64,000 bases of DNA from Eulemur rufifrons (Eukaryota; Chordata; Mammalia; Primates; Lemuridae): contig NC_090983.1 of assembly GCF_041146395.1 (NCBI RefSeq), positions 66,471,501 to 66,535,500 of the forward strand. The letters run 5' to 3'. Shown piece after piece: positions 11,114 through 19,840 of the stretch. Within the stretch, counting starts at the first letter, position 1. Every line of letters begins with the position of its first letter. The notes under the pieces are model-generated. The model worked only from the letters and a program-made list of their open reading frames with translations, was not told the origin of the DNA and did not search any database. A program made the position numbers and the translations under genes.

Positions 11114-12135
11114 TCAGGGAAACCAATTTTCTGGTGAGTACATGTGATGCTTGTTTTTCCATTCTTGGGATACTTCACTTAATATAATGGGTTCCAACTC
11201 TCTCCAGGAGAACCACAGAGATGTCGTATCTTCATCATTCCTTATAGCTGAGTAATATTCCATGGTATACATATACCGCAGCTTACTAATCCAATCATGT
11301 ATTGATGGGCATTTGGGTTGTTTCCACATCTTTGCTATTGTGAATTGTGCTGCTATAAACATTTGGGTACACGTGCCTTTGTTATAGAATGACCTTTTTT
11401 CCTTTGGGTATATGCCCAGTAATGGGATTGCTGGGTCAAATGGCAGGTCTACTTGAATCTGTTTAAGGTACCTCCATAAAGCTTTCCACAGGGGTTGCAC
11501 TAGTTTGCAGTCCCACCAGCAGTGTATTAGTGTTCCTGTCTCTCCACACCCACGCCAACATGTGTTGTTTTGGGTTTTTTTGATAAAGGCCATTCTCACT
11601 GGGGTTAAGTGATATCTCATTGTGGTTTTGATTTGCATTTCCCTGATGATTAGAGATGTTGAACACTTTTTCATATGTTTGTTAGCCATTTTTATATCTT
11701 CTTTTGAAAAATTTCTATTCATGTCCTTTGCCCACTTTTTGATAGGGTTGCTTGATTTTTTCTTGCTGATTTTCCTGAGTTCTAAATAGATTCTTGTTAT
11801 CAGTCCTTTATCTGATGTGTAGTATGCAAAAATTTTTTCCCATTCTGTAGGTGATCTGTTTATTCTCTGGACTGTTTCTTTGGCTGTGCAGAAGCTTTTT
11901 AGTTTAATCATGTCCCATTCATTTATTTTTGTTGCTGCTGTGATTGCCTTGGGGGTCTTCTTCATAAATTCTCTGCCTAGGCCAATGTCTGTAAGAGTCT
12001 TTCCTACATTTTCTTCTAGAATTCTGATTGTATCACGCCTAAGGTTTAAGTCTGTTATCCACCGTGATTTGATTTTTGTGAGAGGTGAAAGCTGTGGGTC
12101 CTGTTTCAGTCTTCTGCAAGTGGCTAACCAATCTT
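11114..12135 (-). pseudogene. L1 ORF2 C-terminal fragment with Cys-rich domain
   Basis: C-terminal part of the L1 ORF2 protein. In the element this is the endonuclease/reverse-transcriptase that copies L1 RNA into DNA at a nick. The frame runs from a '[10 protein letters not shown]' segment near the inversion junction to the stop at 11114-11116. It contains the conserved '[14 protein letters not shown]', '[16 protein letters not shown]' and '[18 protein letters not shown]' blocks, then the cysteine-rich motif (C-x3-C ... H-C-x3-C, '[18 protein letters not shown]') thought to bind nucleic acid. The '[13 protein letters not shown]' and 'YTMEYYSAI' landmarks follow. No internal stop is present. 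The first residues of the reported open frame, upstream of the junction, come from reading the inverted segment backwards and are not real protein. It is severed from the RT domain, so it is non-functional. Confidence 0.93.
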
Positions 12136-13670
12136 TATGCACACAAACTGGAGAACGTGGAGGAAATGGACAAATTTTTAGAGACACATAGTCTTCCCAG
12201 GCTCAACCAGGAAGAAATAGAGTACCTGAACAGACCAATATCAAGAACTGAAATCGAAACAGCAATAAAAAACCTTCCCAAAAAGAAAAGCCCTGGTCCA
12301 GATGGGTTCACACCTGAATTTTACCATACATACAAAGAAGAACTGGTGCCCATCCTACATAAACTATTCTCCAATATTGAGAAGGATGGAGTTCTCCCCA
12401 ACACGTTCTACCAAGCCAATATAACATTAATACCAAAGCCTGGAAAGGACTCAACAAAAATAGAGAACTACAGACCAATTTCCCTCATGAATATAGATGC
12501 AAAAATTTTCAATAAAATACTAGCAAATCGAATCCAAGTACTTATCAAAAAAGTAATCCACCACGACCAAGTGGGCTTCATCCCCGAGATGCAGGGGTGG
12601 TTCAACATACGTAAATCTATAAATGTAATTCACCACATAAATAGAAGCAAAAACAAAAATCATATGATACTCTCATTAGATGCAGAAAAAGCATTTGACA
12701 AAATTCAACACCCTTTTATGATAAAAACGCTTAACAAAATAGGCATTGATGGAACCTACCTAAAAATGATACAAGCCATATATGACAAACCCACAGCCAA
12801 CATCATACTGAATGGGGAAAAACTGAAAGCACTCCCACTTAGAACTGGAACCAGACAGGGCTGCCCATTGTCTCCGTTACTTTTCAACATAGTATTGGAA
12901 GTCCTTGCGAGAGCTATCAGGCAAGAGAGCAAAATCAAGGGAGTCCAAATAGGGAAGGAAGAGATCAAACTCTCACTTTTTGCTGATGATATGATGTTAT
13001 ATCTGGAAAACCCCCAGGATTCAACCAAGAGACTCCTGGAATTGATTAACGAATACAGCAAAGTCTCAGGCTACAAAATTAATATACACAAATCAGAGGC
13101 ATTTATATATGCCAATGACAGTCAATTGGAAAACCAAATTAAAGACTCAATACCCTTCAAAATAGCAACAAAGAAAATAAAATATCTAGGTATATATCTA
13201 ACTAAAGAGGTAAAGGACCTCTATAAGGAAAACTATGAAACACTGAGAAAAGAAATAGCAGAACTTGCAAATAGATGGAAAAATATACCGTGCTCGTGGA
13301 TCGGAAGAATCAACATTGTTAAAATGTCTATACTACCCAAAGTGATCTACAAATTCAATGCAATCCCTATTAAATTACCAACATCATTCTTTACAGACAT
13401 AGAGAAAATAATTATACAATTTGTATGGAATCAAAGAAGACCCCGTATAGCAAAAGCAATTTTAAGCAATAAAAACAAAATGGGAGGTATTAATTTGCCA
13501 GACCTCAAACTATACTACAAGGCCGTGGTTCTTAAAACAGCCTGGTATTGGCACAAGTGCAGAGACACAGACCAGTGGAACACAACAGAAAATCCAAATA
13601 TAGAACCATCCTCATATAGTCACCTAATTTTTGACAAAGCGGGAAAGAATATACTCCGGGGACAAGAATC
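12136..13670 (+). pseudogene. L1 ORF2 reverse-transcriptase fragment (inverted half)
   Basis: Central part of L1 ORF2, in the opposite orientation to the rest of the element. It starts around '[13 protein letters not shown]' and includes the Z and RT blocks: '[14 protein letters not shown]', '[20 protein letters not shown]', '[19 protein letters not shown]', '[13 protein letters not shown]' (first catalytic Asp), '[19 protein letters not shown]' and the active-site FADD at 12979-12990. After these come '[13 protein letters not shown]', 'KYLGIYL' and the thumb-region '[16 protein letters not shown]'. It ends just after 'FDKAGKN', at the target duplication. It has no stop codon and no frameshift that I can see. 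The N-terminal endonuclease domain is absent through 5' truncation, and the C-terminal domain lies on the other strand. An upstream ATG in the + frame belongs to the antisense of the other half, so it is not a genuine start. Confidence 0.95.
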
Positions 13671-13686
13671 CCTTCCTCCCTTTTTC
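13671..13686. repeat. Target-site duplication, right copy, of the L1 insertion
   Basis: Identical 16-bp match to 10718-10733. On the L1-sense (-) strand the duplicated site begins 'gaaaaa' after 'cat', a workable variant of the L1 endonuclease TT/AAAA preference. Confidence 0.95.
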
Positions 13687-13924
13687 ATGTGTATTGTGTC
13701 TACAACTTTCTTCTCTTTCTCAGCTTCCTGAGCCATTCACTTTCCTTATTCAAACCCTTTCATTGCCCAGATCTTGGTTTCTAATATCATTCTCCGATAA
13801 AAAGAACCAGGGCTTCTTGGAGAAATGGCTGATTCTAGGACTGAGACAGGGAATACACAAGATGAACCTGGAGCATCTTATAGTGCCAGAAAGTAGGAAA
13901 GTGCTCACAAAAGAAATTGATATA

Positions 13925-14330
13925 TGTATTAGTCTGCTAGGGCTGCCATAACAAAATACCACACTCTAGATGACTTAAACAACAGGAATTTATTTTCTTA
14001 TAATTCAGGAGCCTAGAAGTACAAGTTCAAGGTGGTGTCAGGGTTGATTTCTGGAGAGGCCTCTCTTCCTAGCTTGCAGGTGGCCACCTTCTTGCTGTGT
14101 CCTCACATGGCCTTTCCTCTGTGCATGCAGAGAGAAAGAGAGAGAGAGCACACTTCCTTTGTGTCTTTTTCCCTCTTATAAAAACACTAGTTCTATTGGA
14201 TTAAAGCCCACCCTTATGACCTCACTTAATCTTTATTACCTATTTACAGGCCCTATCTTCAAATACAGTCATATTGGGGTTTAGTGCTTCAATATAAGAA
14301 TTTCAGGAGGGCATTATTCAGTCTATAACA
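13925..14330 (-). mobile_element. MLT1-type MaLR LTR, antisense
   Basis: The antisense start 'tgtattagtctgctagggct' and 'gccataacaaaataccacac' are the reverse of the MLT1 3' end. The element ends 'cagtctataaca' (TG...CA termini). Interior words 'ggtggccaccttcttgctgt', 'cctcacatggcctttcctct' and 'tcttataaaaacactagttc' fit the family. An uncorrected (GA)n-like patch lies at about 14131-14148. No clear target duplication remains. Confidence 0.8.
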
Positions 14331-14978
14331 TGGAATAATATCAAAGGGACAGAGGTATAAACTGAAAGAGCTTCCAATAGCAAAGTTGGAATAATTTGAG
14401 CAACAAAATAGAGTAGTAGTAGATTATAACCCAAAGTATAAAATAAATATCCATGGATTCATTCTGATATAAATAAATGTTTGAATACATTAGTAAGTGA
14501 GAAAAAAAGACAAATCTTTCATGCAGATGAATTCCAAATAATTTATGCATATATTCCACCCTCAAGGAGCAGGAGCATAACTCCCTACTTCTTAGGTGTG
14601 GGTCATGCATGGTAACTTCCTTCCAAAATGTACAATGTGGAAAGGGAGAAAAAAAGAGCAACTTTCCAGTGGAGAAATATGACAAACACTTCCTCAGCCA
14701 GGTGATCAAGGTCAACTTCAACAGTGACAAATCTTGTTGACAGTAGGTACCCTTGATAGGATGCAACGAAAATATCACTTCACCTCGGTGGCCTTCTGCC
14801 CAACACATAACCCTTGTCTTATCATGAGAAAAGCATCAGACAAATTCCCACAAAATACCTGACCAATATTCCTCAAAACTATCAAGTCATCAAAAAACAA
14901 GGAAAGTCTCAGAAACTGCCACAGCCAAGAGGACCCTAAGGAGACATGACAGTGAGACATCATCTCTTGGAAGAGATC

Positions 14979-15440
14979 TGTTATGGATTGAATTGTGTCT
15001 CCTTTCAAAAAAAGATATGCTGAAGTCCTAACCCCAGGAACTTTGGAATAGGACCTTATTGGGAAGTAAGGTCATTGCAATGTAATTAGTTGAGTTAAGA
15101 TGAAGCCACACTGGAATAGGGTGGGCTAATCCAGTACGACTGCTGTCCTTATACAAAGACGGCCACATGCAGATACATGGAGAGCGCCATTTGACAGTGA
15201 AGGCAGGGATTGCAGTTCTGCAGCTGCAAGCCAAGGAACACCAAGATTGCCAGCAAACCACCAGAAGCTAGAAAGAGAAAAGGAAGGATTCTCCTACATG
15301 TTTCACAGGGAGCACAGCCTTACTGATGCCTGATTTCAAAGTTCTAGTCTCTGTAACTGTGAGACAATATATTTCTGTTGTTTTTAAGCCACCCAGTATG
15401 TCAATTTTTTTTTTAATGGCAGCCATGTGAAACTAATACA
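14979..15440 (+). mobile_element. MLT1-type MaLR LTR, sense, with 5-bp target duplication
   Basis: Starts 'tgttatggattgaattgtgt' and ends 'gtgaaactaataca', giving TG...CA termini. It contains 'gaagtcctaaccccaggaac', 'tgctgtccttatacaaagac', 'gtgagacaatatatttctgt' and 'aagccacccagtatg'. Flanking 5-mers are 'agatc' (14974-14978) and 'ggatc' (15441-15445), 4 of 5 identical, as expected for an old ERVL-class insertion. It encodes no protein. Confidence 0.85.
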
Positions 15441-15676
15441 GGATCGTGGAACAGAAAAAAAGACATTAGGTAAAAAATTCAAAAATCTTAATAAACTGTA
15501 GAATATAATTAATAATAATGCATCACTATTGGTTCATTAATTATAACAAATGTACTATAAGGTAATGTAACATACTAATGACAGGAAAACCTGGTGTGGG
15601 GTATATGGAAACTCCATACTTTCTTCTCAATTTTTTAATAACCGTTTTGTAGCAAAGTAAAACTGTTTTAAAAATT

Positions 15677-15999
15677 GGCCGGATGCAGTGGCTCCCACCT
15701 GTAATCCCAGTGCTTTGGAAGGCCAAGGTGGGAGGATTGCTTGAGGCCAGGGGAGGTCAAGACTAGCCTGGGCAACAGTACAGTGAGACCCTATCTCTAC
15801 AAAAAATGGAAAAAAAAATTAGCCAGGCATAGTGACACATGCCTGTAGTCCCAGCTACTCAAGAGGCTGAGGCGGGAAGATTTCTTGAGCCCAGGAGTTG
15901 GAGGTTGCAGTGAGCTATGATCACACCACCACTCCAGCCTGGGCAAACAGAGGAGACCCTGCCTCTAAAAGGAAGAAGAAGAATGTAAAGAAAAAAAAC
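15677..15999 (+). mobile_element. Alu SINE, full-length dimer, sense
   Basis: Begins 'ggccggatgcagtggctccc', has both arms, the A-rich linker ('aaaaaatggaaaaaaaaatt') and an A/G-rich tail to about 15999. The left arm reads 'gcctgggcaacagtacagtg', which suits an older AluJ-like copy. It sits at the A-rich 3' end of the old L1. Confidence 0.9.
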
Positions 16000-16199
16000 T
16001 TTTTACATTTCAGCAATTGTTGAAATAAGGTCTCTTAATTTCTCCAAGCCTTGATTTTGAAACCATCTGCCTTTATGCGGTTTATATCAAATGTATTCTA
16101 ATTTTAAAGAATCGGGAATCTCTCTATAGAAAGCCATCCTAAAGGCATCATGTCTCCCAATTTAGTCTTGCCTCCTTCCCCTTTTCTCCTCATACATGT

Positions 16200-16450
16200 A
16201 TCTTTTAGGTCTAGTCACCCATCCATTCACTAACTCTGTGCCAGGAAATGTGCCAGGTACATAGGGTACAAAGTGACCTTGCCAACCAGGGAAGGAGACA
16301 GACTTTAGAAATATCATCACACAAATACATGTTAAATCACTCTGTGAGCTTTTAAGCTGGAGATGCTGGCTGTGAGGACGATGTAATCTTGTCATGAGCA
16401 GAGAGCTTAGCTGAGAAAGAAGCCAACACAGGAGACTGCAGAGAGAGGGG
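16200..16450 (-). repeat. L2-like fragment, antisense
   Basis: 'cacccatccattcactaact', 'ctgtgccaggaaatgtgcca', 'ggtacatagggtacaaagtg' and 'agggaaggagacagac' follow the reverse L2 3' end, diverged. Confidence 0.5.
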
Positions 16451-16599
16451 CCTTGGAACATTGCTGGAGACCCTAGAGTTGGTTATGCCTGAACTTGCTG
16501 CCCTTCTTCGACATAATAGCTACATGGCCTATTAAATACCCATTTTAACTTAAAATCTCAACTTTTGTAAATTCTATAAAAGAGAAGTTCATAGTTCAT

Positions 16600-17435
16600 T
16601 TAGATGGATATCACTTAGTTATCAAAGTCAAGGAAGACAGCTCTGAGGGTGTGTCTTTGAGTGCATGATGCTCAGTGAACAAGCCAGTCACAAAAGGACA
16701 AATACCATGTGATTTCGCTTACATGACATACTTGCTATGGTTGGAATGTCCTCTGCAAAACTCAGAGGATAATTCATGTTGATACTTAATCCCCAATGTA
16801 GTAGTATTGAGATGTGGGGCCTTTAAGAGGTGATTGGATTATGAGAGCTCTGCTCTTATGAATGGACTAATCCATTCATGGATTGATGGATTAAAGGGTT
16901 ATCATGGGAGGGGAACTGGTAGCTTTATAATAAGAGGAAGAGAGACCTGAGCTGGCACGTTAGCACTCTCCGCCCCTCACTGTGTGATGCCCTAAGCCAC
17001 CTTGGGACTCTGTAGAGAGTTCCCACCAGCAAGAAGGCTCTCACCAGATATGCCCCTCAGCGTTGGACTTCCCAGCCTCCAGAACTGTAAGAAATACATT
17101 CCTGTTATTTATAAATTGCCTAGTTTCAGGTATTCTGCCATAAGCAACAGAAAATGGACTAAGACAGTACATAAGTAGTCAAACCAATAGAGACAGAAAG
17201 TAGAATGGTGGTTGTCAGGGGCTATGGAAAACAGGGAACAGGAAGTTAGTTTTTAATAGGTACAGAGTTTCAGTTTTGCAAGATAAAATAAGTTCTGGGG
17301 ATGGATGGTGGTGATAGTTCACAACAATGGGAATGTACTTAATGCCACTGAATTGCATGTATCCTTAAAAATGGTAAATTAAGATGGTAAATTATGTGTT
17401 TTGTGTAATTTATCACAAAATATTTTCAATGGGAA
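16600..17435 (+). mobile_element. L1M 3' end, sense, split by an MST-type LTR
   Basis: 16600-16732 includes 'gatgctcagtgaacaagcca' and 'ggacaaataccatgtgattt', typical of the end of L1 ORF2 and early 3' UTR. The sequence resumes at 17167 with 'gagacagaaagtagaatggt', 'ggttgtcaggggctatgg' and 'tccttaaaaatggtaaatta'. A related L1 end lies at 53250-53990. Confidence 0.7.
16733..17166 (+). mobile_element. MST/THE1-like MaLR LTR, sense
   Basis: Starts 'tgctatggttggaatgtcct' and ends 'aatggactaagaca' (TG...CA). Diagnostic words are 'gggcctttaagaggtgattg', 'gttcccaccagcaagaaggc', 'tcaccagatatgcccctcag' and 'cagcctccagaactgtaaga'. Flanking 5-mers 'atact' and 'gtaca' agree at only 3 of 5 bases, so the target duplication is eroded or misplaced by a base. 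Confidence 0.85.
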
Positions 17436-18415
17436 AAATTCATTATCCCAACATAATGTAAAAGACACTGACTACTTATGGGGATGAGAGGAACCAATTA
17501 AAATACTAGTGGCAGATGTTTCTGGAAAAGACAGTGAAAAACCTGCAAAGACCATCACCCAAAGAGCCCCTAACACACACCAGACTCTCATAAGTCACTG
17601 AGTTTGGATGGTTTTCATACTTTTTTTTATCACCCTCATCTTCCCCATGTCCCATTACAGAAATTTCAGCACAATCTCATATCACCAGAGGAAAATGACT
17701 TTCAATATGCAAAGCCCACGATTGTCCATAAGAACATGGAGAAATACATTATTTAGTTTTCCTCACATCCTTCTTCCCCCACACATTGTAAGGATTTTCT
17801 TCTTAAAAAGAAATGAATAACAACAAAAAAATACCATGAAAAAGTAAAAATAAGTCCTTACTAATTATTTACAAACCTGAATTTTTCCCTTTTGTACTTT
17901 TCTAAACATACATATCTTTATTCAATGCAGGTATTGATATTTTGCTATAAGTCATAGTGAAATTATGAAAATGCTTGCAACAGAGAGTTATACATTGTCC
18001 CATCAAACCTGATAAAACAAAACCCCTTCTTTGGAATAACGCTGCATTATTTTCTTCACTATCTATTTCTACCTCTGATTAAGAAGGCCTATAATCTGTC
18101 TATCTCCCACTCTCCACACTGGAATTGTAGAAGATAATTCCCTCAAGCTTCAACTAAATAATGGTAATGAGTGGAAAAACCTGTAGATAAAATGCTTCAA
18201 ATTCCCTCGAAAAACAGATCTATAGCTTCATCAGATCACTCATGAACATGCTAACAATTCTATCAAAAGTCAAATATCTACTACATGAATAATAATTTAC
18301 CTACAAATAAAAACCTTATTCATTCATTCATTCATTTGCTTGCTCTACAAGGGGTTATAGAATGGTGCTTAATCAGGCTCTGCACATGGTACTGAACCAG
18401 GCCTGTACAAGACAC
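17436..18415. other. No recognisable gene; short L2-like trace near 18320
   Basis: AT-rich sequence. 'attcattcattcatttgctt' at about 18320 could be a reversed L2 end or a simple (ATTC)n patch. I see nothing else. Confidence 0.4.
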
Positions 18416-18419
18416 TGGC

Positions 18420-18622
18420 AATATGGTATAGGAGTTAAGCATCCAGACGTTGGAGTAATACTGCTTGAAACTGAACTCTGCATAACTGTGAACATGTGTG
18501 TCTTTCCAAAGTGGAAAGTAATAGTACCTATTCTTTGAGAATTTTCAGTGTACTAAATGAGATAATGCATTTAAAGTGCTTAGCACATGATAGAGCACCC
18601 AATATATGGTAGATATTGTTAT
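18420..18622 (+). repeat. MIR SINE, sense
   Basis: Good MIR order: 'atatggtataggagttaagc', 'gaaactgaactctgcataac', 'agtaatagtacctattcttt', 'aatgagataatgcatttaaa' and 'gtgcttagcacatgatagag'. Confidence 0.8.
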
Positions 18623-18921
18623 AACAGTACATAAAACCCAACTCTTGCCCTTAGGGTTTTGTTGGAGAGACTGCATCTTTCTTATTTATTCTTAGGTCAG
18701 GGCTTCTCAAAGGCATTTGTCATTTACCACACACAGTTGACACACCTGTCTTCTACCACTTTCTCCTGTCTACACTTGCTGTAAGTGGCTCCTGCCCATC
18801 ACTTGCTAGAAATGTACTCCTGCTTAGCCATCAGCTCCAGTGGTACCTCCTTCCTTCTTTCCCTGTCCTTTCCCCCATGATGGTGAGATTTGGGAAGTGA
18901 TTGAGGAGTCCTACTTTAAAT

Positions 18922-19147
18922 CAAGGATTGGCATTGTATAGCCCTCAGGCCAACTCTGCCCCAATGCCTGCTTTTGTAAATAAAGTTTTATTGGAACACA
19001 ACCACGCCCATACCTGTACCGTACTGTTTATGTCTGCTTTCGCATTACAATGGTAGAATTCAGTAGTTGGGACATAGACATTATGGCCCATCCAATCTAA
19101 AATATTTGCTCCCTGAGACTTTACAGAAAATGCTTACCAGTTCCTAC
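18922..19147 (-). mobile_element. hAT-type MITE, antisense copy
   Basis: Reverse orientation of the 9212-9425 family: 'cttttgtaaataaagtttta', 'ttggaacacaaccacgccca', 'tctgctttcgcattacaatg' and 'tttacagaaaatgcttacca'. No transposase is encoded. Confidence 0.8.
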
Positions 19148-19317
19148 TCTAAATGATGATGATGATGGTGAAGAAGAAGATAAGCCACTCCTGCCATTTA
19201 TTGAACAAAAGGCAGTAATGTCAACTCTAGCATACAAATAAAGGCAATAAAGCCCAATGATGTTCAGTAATCTTAGCAAGGTGACAGAGCTCATACATGG
19301 CAACTAATTTCACACCA

Positions 19318-19400
19318 ACTAATTTCATTCATTCAATACCTACATAATGAGTGCCACTATTGGTGGGGTCCAGCACAATAGCCATGAGGGATATACTAGT
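19318..19400 (-). repeat. L2 3'-end fragment, antisense
   Basis: 'cattcattcaatacctacat', 'aatgagtgccactattggtg' and 'gggtccagcacaatag' resemble the reverse L2 terminus. Confidence 0.5.
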
Positions 19401-19694
19401 AGGCCTTATTCCAGGCAATAATAACTGAGTCCATGCTGGATAAGAATAACTCTCGATACTGTCCCTGCTTATTAGCAAGTATATTTCTTCCTAGTTTACC
19501 CACATCTTGGTAGCTCCACCATCACACTTTCTCCTACAGCTTCATGTGATAATAGGGTAAGGTACATCTTTTTTTTTTTCTTAGGAAGATTCCCCACTGT
19601 TCATTGGACCTTAGACTCATTCTTGGGTTTCAATTTCTTACTTACTTTTTTCTTCAAGTTCCTCCCTTTTGGTGAGTGCCCATTATCCCCCACC

Positions 19695-19840
19695 TAACGT
19701 TGTCAGGGACACCAGTTGTTATAAATTTGAATGTCAGAAAAACATCAAATATTTTTAGTATAAGTATGTCCCATACAATATTTGGGATATACACAAGGTG
19801 TCCTATATTTTTAGTTGCTAATTCTGGCAACCTATCCCCT
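19695..19840. repeat. Possible MITE remnant with weak inverted symmetry
   Basis: 'agtatgtcccatacaatatt' next to 'tgggatatacacaaggtgtc' and a later 'ctatatttttagttgctaat' suggest an old DNA-transposon fragment. I cannot name the family. Confidence 0.35.

Larger units (their letters stand above)
10734..13670 (-). mobile_element. Young L1, 5'-truncated with 5' inversion (twin priming)
   Basis: A 2937-bp insertion between perfect 16-bp direct repeats. The 3' portion (10734 to about 12135) is in the - orientation: poly(A) tail (T27 on +), 3' UTR and the C-terminal third of ORF2. The 5' portion (about 12136-13670) is in the opposite, + orientation and carries the reverse-transcriptase part of ORF2. 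The two pieces are almost adjacent on an intact L1, with roughly eight codons missing between them. This is the signature of twin priming during target-primed reverse transcription. Both halves are open (no stop for about 340 and 510 codons), so the insertion is young. It cannot make a functional ORF2 and has no ORF1 or 5' UTR. Confidence 0.95.
13687..15676 (+). mobile_element. Old L1 3' UTR, sense, with nested insertions
   Basis: Three pieces read as one continuous ancient L1 3' UTR: 13687 to about 13924, 14331-14978 and 15446-15676. Landmarks include 'gaacctggagcatcttatag', 'ccatggattcattctgata', 'ggaatataatt'-type AT blocks, 'acattaggtaaaa' and 'ggtgtggggtatatggaaac' close to its end. Two LTRs split it (13925-14330 and 14979-15440) and an Alu sits at its 3' end. 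The family is L1M-type by my recollection of the consensus; I cannot give a subfamily. Confidence 0.6.

Noticed and set aside
12085..12135. Apparent N-terminus of the + strand L1 frame (ATG at 12085)
   Set aside because: These bases are the antisense of the other ORF2 half, so the start is created by the inversion and is not a protein start.
14341..14808. 155-codon frame on the - strand
   Set aside because: It lies antisense within old L1 3' UTR sequence.
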